Positions 34,716 through 43,723 of a DNA stretch of 64,000 bases are shown here, one piece after another. Origin of the DNA: Candidatus Schekmanbacteria bacterium (GTDB taxonomy: Bacteria > CSSED10-310 > JACPHN01); the NCBI GenBank assembly GCA_016188575.1, contig JACPHN010000269.1:62001-126000 (forward strand). The letters run 5' to 3'. The notes under the pieces are model-generated. The model was not told the origin of the DNA. It worked only from the letters and a program-made list of their open reading frames with translations, and ran no database searches. Made by a program: the position numbers and the translations under genes. The stretch's first letter is position 1. Each line of letters starts with the position of its first letter.

Positions 34716-35669
34716 ATGAACGGCTCTGCGCTTTTTTCTCGGCTGCTGGTGCGCCTGCTCCCGCTTCTACCCAAGCGACTCGTCCGGCTCGCCGCCGATC
34801 GCTACATTGCCGGAGAGACACTCGACGATGCCCTGTCGATGGTGCGCACACTCGGGCTTGAGGGCATCGCTGCGACGCTCGATATTCTGGGCGAGGATGT
34901 CGCCGCGCCGGCCGCGGCCGAAGCGGCGGCGACCGCATACAGCCTGGCACTCGAGCGAATCGCCGCCAATGAGCTGGACTGCAACGTCTCCGTGAAGCCC
35001 TCGCAGCTCGGCCTGAAAATCGACAGGGAGCTGTGCTGCCGCAACTTCCGCGCGATCGTTTCGCGCGCTCGTGAGCTTGGCAACTTCGTTCGCATCGACA
35101 TGGAGGATCATACGCTGACCTCCCCAACCATTGCGCTCTACCGGGAGCTGAGGCGGGATTTTGACAATGTCGGGTTGGTGCTGCAGGCGTACATGCGGCG
35201 CTCAATCGCGGACGTGGACGCGCTCGCGCCCTTGGTGCCCAATTTCCGGCTCTGCAAGGGAATCTATGACGAGCCGCGCGCACTGGCCTACAAGATGCCG
35301 GCCGTCATCAACGACAACTTCACGTGGCTGCTGCAAAAAATGTTCGATGGCGGCTCGTACGTGGGCATCGCCACGCATGATGAGGCGCTGGTGTGGAGCG
35401 CGCTGCGAGAGATCGAGCGAAGGAAGCTCACCCCTGATCGCTATGAGTTTCAGATGCTGCTCGGCGTCGATCCGGAGTTGCGCAGCATCATCGTGGGGGC
35501 GGGGCATCGCCTGCGCGTGTATGTCCCGTTTGGCGCTCACTGGCACGCCTATTCGCTGCGCAGGCTGCGGGAAAACCCGAGAATGGCCTCGTACGTGGCG
35601 CGCGATGTGACGGGCAGGTTCGTGCAGCGGCTGCGCGCCAGACCGGAGCTGCAGCAGCATGGCCAGTGA
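34716..35669 (+). CDS. proline dehydrogenase
   Basis: 317 residues, the monofunctional short type. Oxidises proline to pyrroline-5-carboxylate with FAD and passes electrons to the quinone pool at the inner membrane. Conserved blocks: VSVKPSQLGLKID (about 92-104), FVRIDMEDHTLTSPTI (about 127-142), VGLVLQAYMRRSIADVD (about 152-168), RLCKGIYDEP (about 182-191), GIATHDEALV (about 219-228), YEFQMLLGVDPELR (about 247-260), VYVPFGAHWHAYSLRRL (about 274-290). All FAD- and proline-binding motifs are present. Start at the ATG at 34716 with GGAGAC upstream; a long extension to 34092 is antisense to the neighbour. The last 11 bases overlap the phosphatase gene. No P5C dehydrogenase is adjacent. Confidence 0.92.
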   Translation: MNGSALFSRLLVRLLPLLPKRLVRLAADRYIAGETLDDALSMVRTLGLEGIAATLDILGEDVAAPAAAEAAATAYSLALERIAANELDCNVSVKPSQLGLKIDRELCCRNFRAIVSRARELGNFVRIDMEDHTLTSPTIALYRELRRDFDNVGLVLQAYMRRSIADVDALAPLVPNFRLCKGIYDEPRALAYKMPAVINDNFTWLLQKMFDGGSYVGIATHDEALVWSALREIERRKLTPDRYEFQMLLGVDPELRSIIVGAGHRLRVYVPFGAHWHAYSLRRLRENPRMASYVARDVTGRFVQRLRARPELQQHGQ

Positions 35670-36156
35670 AGCGGTCCGCGAGGGCGCGGTGACGGCGAAT
35701 GTCCTGGTCATCTGCACGGCAAATCGGTGTCGCAGCCCGCTGGCACACGGCATTCTCCGCGCCAGTTGCGGAGCCGGCATCGCTCTGCGGTCTGCCGGCG
35801 TGATGGCGATTCCGGGGCTGCCGCCGCTGCTGGAAGTACAGGAGCTGGCGTCTGCGAACGGCATCGACGTATCTGACCTGCGCTCGACGCCGCTTACCAG
35901 CGCCCTGGTGACGTGGGCGGACCATCTTCTGGTCATGGAAGGATATCACGTGGCGATCGTCCGCGACCGGTTTGGGGCGCACGCTGCGGCCAGGACGCGG
36001 CTGCTCGGGAGCTTTCACCCAGACGCGGCGCTGCGAGGCGAGATCGATGACCCGGTAGGTATCGGTCCGTCTGCCCTTGAGCGCTGCTTTGCGCAGGTCG
36101 AGGCTTGCTGCCGCGGCTTCTTGCGTGAGCTGTCCGCCACCGAGCCTGACAGCTAG
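35659..36156 (+). CDS. low-molecular-weight protein tyrosine phosphatase family protein
   Basis: 165 residues. The P-loop CTANRCRS (CX5R-S, Cys19 to Ser26) opens the fold, and the acid pair appears as IDDPVG near residue 132. In between are LRSAGVMAIPGLPP and the helix with ADHLLVMEGYH. LMW-PTPs dephosphorylate protein tyrosines or arginines, often in control of exopolysaccharide synthesis. The position of the DP motif is normal, so the enzyme seems intact. The ATG at 35659 overlaps the proline dehydrogenase gene; a GTG at 35692 (before TANVLVIC) is an alternative start without overlap. Probably co-transcribed with proline dehydrogenase. Confidence 0.85.
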   Translation: MASEAVREGAVTANVLVICTANRCRSPLAHGILRASCGAGIALRSAGVMAIPGLPPLLEVQELASANGIDVSDLRSTPLTSALVTWADHLLVMEGYHVAIVRDRFGAHAAARTRLLGSFHPDAALRGEIDDPVGIGPSALERCFAQVEACCRGFLRELSATEPDS

Positions 36157-36268
36157 CCAGCTCACGAGCGGGGAGTCTATTGCGTCGCTCGGTTCACGTG
36201 CCCATAGTGAGTGGGACATCACGGTCACCTTGATCGAAGTGAGGCGGATCTCACCTCCGGGGGGATGA

Positions 36269-37978
36269 ATGATAAGCTCTCGGCATGCGCGTAGAAATCT
36301 CACCATCGCAGCGATTGGTGCGGCGGTTGTGGCGGCCGGGCTGGCTGGATGGATCTTGCTGGGACACTGGCAGGCGGGAGATCTGACGTTTTTCGGCGAC
36401 GATTCCTTTTCTCCGGCGGACGATGAGGTCGCGGGCCGTGACAAGCTTTTTCAACCGGACGCGGTGATCCTGACGACGAGTCTGTCCTCGCTTCCACGCG
36501 ACATCATTTCGGTTCCGGTCCTGAACGACCTGCTGTCCGAGGATTTCGTCTTTTACTATGAGGAAAACGAGGGGCGACTGGGCTTGGAGGGAACGTTTCG
36601 GCGCATCGCATACGAGCGAAATCTCGGTGTCGGCGACGAAATTTTGGCCTATGTGCTGAATACGTCGGCTCAGATCGCTTTCTGGAAGGGAAAGGACGGA
36701 AAGCTCAAGGAGTATCTTCTCGTTGTTCCGCGATCCGGTCTCTTGAAGTATGCGGGACGGCTGGCCGGGCTGCTTGGAGCGCCGCCCGCGCCTACGGTCG
36801 CGGACAGCACGCCGCCGGCGGCCGAGCGCGATCCGCTGGCCGAGTACGAGGATGAGCAGCTCGCGCGTGAGACCGTGCTGCCAGGCGATCCGGCAAGCCC
36901 GGTATATCGGCTCGAGTATACTGCTGACAAGAGCCTGTACTTTGCGGCTCGAAAGGACCACTTGCTGGTTTTTTCGGAGCTCGAGCTGTTGGTTCCCGAG
37001 GATGCTAGCCGGACAGAGCGGGTGAGCGAGTTCCTTGGATCGCTCGATCACCAGAACCTCGGCCGGAGATTCCGCTTGCCCCGCCCGGCCGGACGCCACT
37101 CCGTAGTCGTCGGGGCCGAGTATCTCTCGTTTGGGTACCAGCGTTTCTTCCCCGCGGTTCGCGCGTTGCGCTTTGATTTTTCTGGGAACCGGTGGCGCAC
37201 GCACCTGCTTTCAAGTGCGGCGTTTCCCTCACCGCAGGCGCTCTGGCAGTACGTGCCAACAGGTGCGGCGCTCTGCGCGGCCCTCCCGGTTGCGCTCGCG
37301 AGCGTGGCCGAGGTGGCGGCGGATGTGGATGCGGACCCTGCTCTCGCTGATTTCCTGACGACGCTTTCGGCTCCGGTGGCCGTGTGCTGGTACGGAACGT
37401 CAGAGCTGCAGACGCCGCTCTTTGTCGCTCTGGCGCCCGCCAAGGAGAATACCGCAGCCACGGCGGCGCTCGGGCGCCTGTTCGCGGCCACGGTTGGCAC
37501 GTGGGAGTCGGAAGACGGCGCGAAAGGGCCGGTCACCGAAGCGACGTGCACCGGAGGCAGGGTCTGGTCGCGCGAGGTGAGCTCACCGTATGGGCCGCTG
37601 GAGGGCGAGGGCATGCGGTATCGTCACCACTTCCGCGTGACGCTCGCGTCCTGCGGCGGAGCTCTGCTGTTTTCCCCGGACCCACGCCTGGTCGATCTCG
37701 GTGTGGGCGTGCTGCAAAAGAAGTACCCGGCTCTGGCGGATTCCCTGAGTGAAGAACCGGACGCCGTTGTGGTCCTGGCGCCGGCCGGCCTCGCGCAACT
37801 GCTCGAGAGCGCCCTGATGAGCTCGCTGCCTTCCGCGCAAGAGCCGGTATTCCGCACTAGCGTGGTGCGAAGCCTCTTGCCGTTGCTCAAGCGGGCAGCC
37901 GAGTACCCAGGGTACGTGCTGCCCGCGCCGCAGCGGTTCGGGGAATGGGAGGTGTTGGCTTGGAAGGAGTGGGAGTGA
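36269..37978 (+). CDS. DUF2138 protein of the alpha-2-macroglobulin operon (YfaA-like)
   Basis: 569 residues. An N-terminal hydrophobic segment (about 13-30, IAAIGAAVVAAGLAGWILLG) is a signal anchor, so most of the chain should be periplasmic. Typical DUF2138 features are LTTSLSSLPRDIISVPVLNDLLSEDFVFYYEENEGRLGLEGTFRRIAYE at about 68-116, the acidic linker near 185-200, and LSFGYQRFFPAVRALRFDF in the middle. The function is unknown; it is the first gene of the conserved group yfaA-T-S-Q-P (mag-type operon). Its last codon overlaps the next gene (GTGA), giving coupling. A GGGGGG run precedes the ATG. An inverted GTGAG/CTCAC pair lies just upstream (36239-36254). Confidence 0.85.
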   Translation: MISSRHARRNLTIAAIGAAVVAAGLAGWILLGHWQAGDLTFFGDDSFSPADDEVAGRDKLFQPDAVILTTSLSSLPRDIISVPVLNDLLSEDFVFYYEENEGRLGLEGTFRRIAYERNLGVGDEILAYVLNTSAQIAFWKGKDGKLKEYLLVVPRSGLLKYAGRLAGLLGAPPAPTVADSTPPAAERDPLAEYEDEQLARETVLPGDPASPVYRLEYTADKSLYFAARKDHLLVFSELELLVPEDASRTERVSEFLGSLDHQNLGRRFRLPRPAGRHSVVVGAEYLSFGYQRFFPAVRALRFDFSGNRWRTHLLSSAAFPSPQALWQYVPTGAALCAALPVALASVAEVAADVDADPALADFLTTLSAPVAVCWYGTSELQTPLFVALAPAKENTAATAALGRLFAATVGTWESEDGAKGPVTEATCTGGRVWSREVSSPYGPLEGEGMRYRHHFRVTLASCGGALLFSPDPRLVDLGVGVLQKKYPALADSLSEEPDAVVVLAPAGLAQLLESALMSSLPSAQEPVFRTSVVRSLLPLLKRAAEYPGYVLPAPQRFGEWEVLAWKEWE

Positions 37979-38751
37979 GACCACTCGTTGCGCTCCTGAA
38001 CCCACCGCCGGCTCGACTCGTAGCGGCGCAGAAAGCGCACCTCGAAAACACCCCACCTCACCTCCCCCCGCAAGCGAGGGGAGGGACGGAGGGGGGCGCT
38101 GTCGGGTCGAAGTCGAACAGGTGGTGGATTCAGGCGCTCTTGACCGCCGCCGTCTTGCTGGCGACCGGTGCTGACCTCGATGCGGCAGAAAGGCTAGATC
38201 CATCGCAGGCGCCGTTGTTTCGCGCCTGGTTTGTGCGCATCGTGGCAGAGCAGGTCCGCCAGGGGCCTTCACCTCGCTGGGTCCACCGAGATTGCGCCGG
38301 CCTGGTGCGGTTCGCTGTAGCCGAGGCCCTACGGCCACATGGCCCGGCCTGGCAGCAGGCCTCCGGAGTCTCCGGGCATCTGCCGCAGGAGCTGACGCTA
38401 GCTCCAGATCAGCGGTCGCTGCGGAACAGTTGGCGCCAGGTGGACAAGAGCGTCGGGCCCTTTGTCTCGGCGCTCGCGCTTGTCCAGGAGAACACCGAGT
38501 TCGTATCGAAAGAGATTCAGCATGCGTTGCCCGGAGACCTCTTGTTCTTTGATCAGGGAGACGATCAACACGTGATGATCTGGATGGGAGATCACGTCGC
38601 CTATCACCGCGGCGAGGTAGCTCCGCGAGATAACGGCATGAGAACAGTTCGCATCGCCGCTTTGCTTGACTGGAAGGACACGCGATGGCAGCCCAGAGTA
38701 GAAAATCCCAACTTTGTGGGTATTTTTCGTTTCTTTTTCTTGTCGCGCTGA
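37975..38751 (+). CDS. DUF1175 protein (YfaT-like) with a repeat-derived N-terminus
   Basis: 258 residues from the GTG at 37975, which overlaps the DUF2138 stop. Residues 8-53 are encoded by dispersed repeat copy C and are low-complexity (LENTPPHLPPQARGGTEGG). A signal-peptide-like stretch follows (WWIQALLTAAVLLATGADLDA, here split, about 50-70). The DUF1175 domain proper includes FRAWFVRIVAEQV, RWVHRDCAGLVRFAVAEAL with a Cys reminiscent of NlpC/P60-type hydrolases, and HALPGDLLFFDQGDDQHVMIWMG with His residues. The catalytic arrangement Cys...His suggests a papain-like peptidase or amidase, but this is inference. Internal start codons are not obvious, so the repeat may really be translated or a TTG (38140) may be used. 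It overlaps the macroglobulin gene by 67 bases. Confidence 0.75.
   Translation: MRPLVALLNPPPARLVAAQKAHLENTPPHLPPQARGGTEGGAVGSKSNRWWIQALLTAAVLLATGADLDAAERLDPSQAPLFRAWFVRIVAEQVRQGPSPRWVHRDCAGLVRFAVAEALRPHGPAWQQASGVSGHLPQELTLAPDQRSLRNSWRQVDKSVGPFVSALALVQENTEFVSKEIQHALPGDLLFFDQGDDQHVMIWMGDHVAYHRGEVAPRDNGMRTVRIAALLDWKDTRWQPRVENPNFVGIFRFFFLSR
37996..38133 (+). repeat. dispersed palindromic repeat, copy C (complete)
   Basis: 138 bp, the best-preserved copy. The left end CTGAACCCACCGCCGGCTCG and the right end, whose complement reads CTGAATCCACCACCTGTTCG, form imperfect terminal inverted repeats. Between them lie GAAAGCGCACCTCGAAAACA, CCCCACCTCACC, the central hairpin around 38062-38083 and GGAGGGGGGCGCTGTCG. 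The frame of the DUF1175 gene stays open through all of it. Confidence 0.85.
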
Positions 38752-41700
38752 CCGCGGCAGGGCGCGCGGCTGATATCGAGCCCAGTGGCTATTCGCCGGA
38801 CCCGGGGGCGAAATTCTACTTGCTGGCGGATTCGGGGTTTTCGCCCGGAGAGATGGTAACGGTTCGCCTGGATGGGCCGCGCAGCGGGCCGGGCGCGTAT
38901 TCCGGTGTGGATATCATTATCTACCGTGTTCCTGAGCCCATGGCGTTTCTGAAGAAACAGCCCAACCTTCATCGGGTGAGAGTCGAGGGCCGGTTCACAG
39001 GCGAAGGGCTCGCGAATGCGTTGGAATATGTATGGGACTCCTGGTACAAGAAATCGCGCCTCTCCTGGCAGCGGTTGTTCACTGCGGACGCGCGAGCCAA
39101 AGTGGTGCGCCACGCACCCGAGCTCAAACAGACGCCGCCCTACACGTATCACACGCGGTTTGAGGACAATCCGCAGTTCGCACCCTTGCCTGGATTCGAG
39201 ATGGTGGCCCGCTTCCGCTACCCGTTCATGAACGCGGCGCCCCTCGATCCTGGCGATGGCACGGCGCTCGAGGGGAGCAGCAGCGAATTCACCGCGGCCC
39301 GCGCGGGCAATATCCGCCTGCCGCTCGGACTGCTGCCCGCCGGCCTCTACCTCGTGGAGGGCTACGTCGGCCCCTATCGGGCGACGACCTTGGTGTTCGT
39401 CTCGGATACCGTGGCGGTGACCAAGGTGTCGGGTAACCAGCTCATGGTGTGGACGGTGCACAAGAAGGATGGGCGGATCTTCGGCGGGGCCGAAGTGGCG
39501 CTCACGGACGCCACCGGCACGCTCGAGAGCGGTTCCACGGACAGCCATGGCGTGCTCGTCATCGAGCGCGAAAGCCCGGAGCGCACCTACGTCATCGGCG
39601 AGGATGAGGATGGCGGCATTTTCGTCTCAGAGAATTTCTATTACGACAGCGAAATCCACAAGACCAAACTCTACGTCTTCACCGACCGGCCTCTCTACCG
39701 CCCCGGGGATACGGTTCGGTTCAAGGTATTTGGACGCTATTTCCAGGATTCTCAGCATTCCACGCCAGCTTCATCCGAGATCGCTCGGGTGACCGCTCTC
39801 GATCCCAATGGCAATCCCGTCAGCGCGCTGGAAGTTTCGTTCGCCTCACAAGTCGGCGGAGACGGTGCCTTTGAGCTCCCGGACCAGTCCATCGCCGGCG
39901 GGTACACGCTACTGCTCGTGCACGCCGCCGAAGTCTATACCGCGTCCTTTCGCGTCGCGCACTTCGCCAAGCCTCATCACGACCTCGACATTGTCATGGA
40001 CAACGCCGCGTTCACGACGGAGCAGCCGGCTACGGGCCACGTGCGCCTGTCGTATCCCGATGGACAACCGGTCCAGCACGCCAGCATCGAGCTTGAGCTG
40101 CGCGCCCAGAAGCTCTCCATGGTCGAGCAGGAAGTGCGCTACATGGGGCGTTTCCCCGTCGCACTCCTGACGGCAGAGCTCGCCACCGGCGAGGACGGGC
40201 AGGTGGCGTTCACCTTGCCCCCGGCTCACGAGCCATCGCGTTACATTCTGAGAGTGATCGCATCGGACGGCGGGCCGCAACGAGTCACGGCGAATCATGA
40301 GATCGTAATCTCAGCCGGCCACCCGCTGTATGTGGTCACGGCGGCGCAGCACCTGACCCGTCCGGGTGAGGAGGCCGCATTCACGGTGCGACCGCTGGCG
40401 GGTCCGGCCGCGCGGCCGGCCCGCTGGGCGGCGACCCGGCTCGAAGATCGCAGCCGCGTGGACGGGCCGCTCGCCGGCGGAGACTCGTTTGCGGTGCGGT
40501 TCGCTCAGCCAGGCGCTTACACGGTAGTGGTCATCGATGAAAATGGTCTGGAAGTCGGATCCACACCGCACTTCGTGGAGGGGCCGGGCCTCGCGGCGCC
40601 GGCGGGCAGTGTCACCATCTTGCTCGATCAGGACGAGTATCGGCGCGGCGACGCCGTCAAGGCTCTCATCGCCTTCCCGGAACCAGTCGACGAAGCTCTC
40701 ATCACTCTGGAGCGCGATCGGGTTCACGACTACGCGACGCTGTCCCGGGGAGCGAGCTGGCTTCGCCTGGCGCGGCTGAATCCGCTCCAATGGCGCGCCG
40801 AGATTCCGGTGACGGAGGCGTTCTCGCCAAATCTGACCTTGTCGGTGCTGTTCGTCAGGAATGGCGTCTGCTCTTTTCAGAACAAGGGCATCAGGGTGCG
40901 GGTACCCCGGATAGGCATCGCCATGACGCCGGACAAGGAACGGTATGCGCCGGGTGACGTGGTGACCGTCGCGGTGCTCACTACCGTGGACGGCGAGCCC
41001 ACCTCCACCGATTTCGCCGTGAGCGTCGTCGACGAAATGGTCTACGTTCTGCAACCGGAGCTCGCGCCGAACATCTCCGACTTTTTTCATCACCCGCGAC
41101 GCAATCAGGTGCGAACGACCTCGACTCTCGACTTCTTTACGTTTGACGGAGCGTCGCCCCAGGGCACCGGCGAACCCCCCGCCAGCACGGGTGCGGGGCG
41201 CTCCTACAAGGTGCTGGAGCGGCCCAGGCGGGACAACATCGACACCGCCGCGTGGTTTCCTCGCCTGAAGACTGACGCGACGGGCCGCGGCCAGTTTCAC
41301 TTCACCATGCCGGATGCCATCGCGCGGTGGCGGATGACGGCGCGGGCCATCACGACCGCTGGCCAGGTAGGGCAGGACGAAGCCTACATCATGTCCGTGA
41401 AGGAGGCGTACCTCAAGTGGACGGGACCCACGGCGTTTCGCCAAGGAGACGTCATTCGGGGCATGATGCTCGGTTTCAACCTGGGAGCGGAGCCGCGCGC
41501 GCTGACGCTCGAGCTTTCAGGCATGGGCATCAGCACTTCCAGAGAAATCACCCTGCAACCGGGTGCGAATTATCTGGAGGTTCCACTGGAGCTTCATGAG
41601 AGCGGGCTTCTGCGCAGCCGCTTGCTGGGCGCCGGCAGCGAGCTGGACCAGTTGGAGACGCCGATTGCCGTCGCGCCCGTGGGCTGGCAAACCCGCCGCA

Positions 41701-43325
41701 GCCGCAATCTCGAGCTGACGGCTGCGCACACGGCGCTGGACCTACCGCGCGATGCCCGAAACGTGCGACTGGCGACCATGGCCCCAGGAGCCGGTGCCTT
41801 CCTCCGTGTCGCCGACGAGTTATTGGACTACCCATACGGCTGCGTGGAGCAAGTGGCCAGTCGGCTCCTCCCCCTGAGTCTGGTTTTTCGCCACGTTGAG
41901 GACCTGAACCTGTCGGCGGATACCACCGCAAAGCTGCGCGGTGTCCTGAGCAACCAACGCCTGCGGCTGGCGCGCATGGCCGGACCAGGTGCCGATTTCG
42001 GCTGGTGGGGTGACTTGACCGGGGGTGATCCGTTCTTCACGGCCTATGCCTATCTCGCCGACAGATTCGCGCTGGCGGCGCTCGGCATCCAGGCCGCGCC
42101 TGCCCACTGGGAGCATCTGCTCGAGGTGTATCGCCAGGCGAGCACCGCCGATAGCGTCACGCAGCGGGCCGCGACCGTGTGGCTCGCCAGCGAGCTGAAG
42201 CTGCCGACGCGCACGCTGGTTGAAGGCGTGGCTGCGGACCTGGCTCGCCTGGAGGGTGGTGCGAATGCCGCGAGCTCCTTCCCTGCGGGGCACAGTCGGC
42301 TGCTTGACCAGGATACGGAGGATCCGGCGCTGGCCTGGGCGTTCCTGGGCCTGGCTTCCGCCGGCGATGACGTGAGCAGGGAGATGGCTGAGCGGGCGTT
42401 GAACGCGGCGCAAGAGCTCGCCCAGGCCGCCGATCCGCTGCCGCGCGCGCTCGCCCTGGTGATCCGGCTGAGACTCGGCGACCGGGCGGCCGGTTCCGGG
42501 GCGGCGGCACACGAAGATGCGGCTGCCTTGTTGGAGAGCGTCGCCGGCGAGGTCCCGACAATCGACCGGGCGCTGACCTTGGTGCTCCTGAATGAAGCTG
42601 TGACCCCCGCCGCCGAGTCGCCCAAGCCGCTGGACCTCGCGCCTGCCGGCCCGTGGGAGCGGCGAGAGGACCGCTTTGGACGCGCGACCTGGCACCATGA
42701 GGGAGACGCCCACGCGTCGTTGGCCATCGACCTGCAGCGCGCTCCCGCAGCGCCGATCCCCGTGGTCGTCACCTTCGATGCGTTCACGGATACCGGCGAA
42801 GAGGCTGCCGGTCAGGGAGTACGCCTGCGGCGGCGGCTGTATCGACTGGAAGCAGAGCCGACGCAAGTCGACCCGGACTACCTGGCGGAGCAGCCTGTCG
42901 AATGGCTGTATCAGGCAACCCCGGTGCGCCCGGGTGAAGTCATCAGCAGCACGGTCACGTACGTGGACGAGGTGAGACTGTTGCCCACCACGGAGAGCTC
43001 GCAGCGCTTCTCGCTTCTCGAAGTTCCCTTGCCGCCTGGCGCCGATCTCGAACCCGTGCCCTGGGGATCGGCATTTAGCGGCATCGATGGGGTCTCGGAG
43101 AGCGCGCCGCCCGAGCAGCTCAATCAGGGCGCGAGCGTTGCCGGCGGCTACGCGGTGCCGGTCCGTGTTCTCGAGTCAGGGACAGAGCTCACAGCGCTAC
43201 AGCTTGTCCGTTTTTCCCAGGAGGGGACCTTTCAATTGCCCGCCATGCGGTTCTTCCCGATGTACCGGCCAGGAGCAATTGTCTGGAGCAAAGACACTTC
43301 CTGGCGGAGCATGGTGGTGCGGTGA
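38685..43325 (+). CDS. bacterial alpha-2-macroglobulin (YfaS/MagD-like)
   Basis: 1,546 residues, secreted (signal about 9-28, FSFLFLVALTAAGRA; no lipobox). Macroglobulin-like beta domains fill the first half, e.g. KTKLYVFTDRPLYRPGDTVRFKVFGR (about 326-351, two adjacent blocks). The bait-like variable region lies around 820-850, then the conserved A2M block AAWFPRLKTDATGRGQFHF and WRMTARAIT. The thioester motif GCVEQ is intact with Cys1053, followed by a helical thioester domain (about 1050-1330) and a receptor-binding-like C-terminal part. Such proteins trap attacking proteases in the periplasm. Some operon-type homologues are reported to lack the thioester, so its presence here is notable. 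It begins inside the DUF1175 gene and overlaps the DUF2300 gene by four bases (GTGA). Confidence 0.92.
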   Translation: MAAQSRKSQLCGYFSFLFLVALTAAGRAADIEPSGYSPDPGAKFYLLADSGFSPGEMVTVRLDGPRSGPGAYSGVDIIIYRVPEPMAFLKKQPNLHRVRVEGRFTGEGLANALEYVWDSWYKKSRLSWQRLFTADARAKVVRHAPELKQTPPYTYHTRFEDNPQFAPLPGFEMVARFRYPFMNAAPLDPGDGTALEGSSSEFTAARAGNIRLPLGLLPAGLYLVEGYVGPYRATTLVFVSDTVAVTKVSGNQLMVWTVHKKDGRIFGGAEVALTDATGTLESGSTDSHGVLVIERESPERTYVIGEDEDGGIFVSENFYYDSEIHKTKLYVFTDRPLYRPGDTVRFKVFGRYFQDSQHSTPASSEIARVTALDPNGNPVSALEVSFASQVGGDGAFELPDQSIAGGYTLLLVHAAEVYTASFRVAHFAKPHHDLDIVMDNAAFTTEQPATGHVRLSYPDGQPVQHASIELELRAQKLSMVEQEVRYMGRFPVALLTAELATGEDGQVAFTLPPAHEPSRYILRVIASDGGPQRVTANHEIVISAGHPLYVVTAAQHLTRPGEEAAFTVRPLAGPAARPARWAATRLEDRSRVDGPLAGGDSFAVRFAQPGAYTVVVIDENGLEVGSTPHFVEGPGLAAPAGSVTILLDQDEYRRGDAVKALIAFPEPVDEALITLERDRVHDYATLSRGASWLRLARLNPLQWRAEIPVTEAFSPNLTLSVLFVRNGVCSFQNKGIRVRVPRIGIAMTPDKERYAPGDVVTVAVLTTVDGEPTSTDFAVSVVDEMVYVLQPELAPNISDFFHHPRRNQVRTTSTLDFFTFDGASPQGTGEPPASTGAGRSYKVLERPRRDNIDTAAWFPRLKTDATGRGQFHFTMPDAIARWRMTARAITTAGQVGQDEAYIMSVKEAYLKWTGPTAFRQGDVIRGMMLGFNLGAEPRALTLELSGMGISTSREITLQPGANYLEVPLELHESGLLRSRLLGAGSELDQLETPIAVAPVGWQTRRSRNLELTAAHTALDLPRDARNVRLATMAPGAGAFLRVADELLDYPYGCVEQVASRLLPLSLVFRHVEDLNLSADTTAKLRGVLSNQRLRLARMAGPGADFGWWGDLTGGDPFFTAYAYLADRFALAALGIQAAPAHWEHLLEVYRQASTADSVTQRAATVWLASELKLPTRTLVEGVAADLARLEGGANAASSFPAGHSRLLDQDTEDPALAWAFLGLASAGDDVSREMAERALNAAQELAQAADPLPRALALVIRLRLGDRAAGSGAAAHEDAAALLESVAGEVPTIDRALTLVLLNEAVTPAAESPKPLDLAPAGPWERREDRFGRATWHHEGDAHASLAIDLQRAPAAPIPVVVTFDAFTDTGEEAAGQGVRLRRRLYRLEAEPTQVDPDYLAEQPVEWLYQATPVRPGEVISSTVTYVDEVRLLPTTESSQRFSLLEVPLPPGADLEPVPWGSAFSGIDGVSESAPPEQLNQGASVAGGYAVPVRVLESGTELTALQLVRFSQEGTFQLPAMRFFPMYRPGAIVWSKDTSWRSMVVR

Positions 43326-43723
43326 CGGGCATGATGGCGCGACCTCGCGGCTTGCTGGCAGGCGCGATTCTTGGCGGCGGCCTCCTTTGCCTGGGGCTAC
43401 AGTCAGCGCGTGCCGAATGCCGGAGAGATCCCGCGTGGGAGGCCTGGCTTCAGCGGCGGCTTCCCGCGTGGGAGGAGCGCTTGTCGCCGCTTCCGGGATT
43501 TGTCAGGCCGGAGGGCGTTGTCGTCTGCCGGAGCGCTGGTGGGATGCCGTTTGCCGAGCTCGAAGCGAATCGCATCCACTTGCCGCCCATGCCGCAAGAC
43601 GAACAGGAAATCAGTGTCGCTCACGAGTATCTGCACCTGGCCTTTGCCCATCACCCCGCGGGAAAACGCGAGCGCTTCGTTGAGCGATTGGCAAGGACGC
43701 TGGTGGTGCAGGAGGAGGATTAG
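43322..43723 (+). CDS. short DUF2300 protein with HExxH motif (YfaQ-like)
   Basis: 133 residues with a signal peptide (about 11-31, LLAGAILGGGLLCLGLQSARA). The mature part contains EANRIHLPPMPQDEQEISVA and HEYLHLAFAHHPAGK; His101-Glu102-His105 form an HExxH zinc-protease-like site. E. coli YfaQ is far longer (about 550 residues), and only its C-terminal HEYLHLAF part is represented here, so this is a minimal version. A peptidase role in processing or priming the macroglobulin is conceivable but unproven. Two Cys (33 and 69) may pair. It overlaps the macroglobulin stop by four bases and directly touches the next gene (TAG-ATG), so the operon is tightly coupled. Confidence 0.8.
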   Translation: MTGMMARPRGLLAGAILGGGLLCLGLQSARAECRRDPAWEAWLQRRLPAWEERLSPLPGFVRPEGVVVCRSAGGMPFAELEANRIHLPPMPQDEQEISVAHEYLHLAFAHHPAGKRERFVERLARTLVVQEED

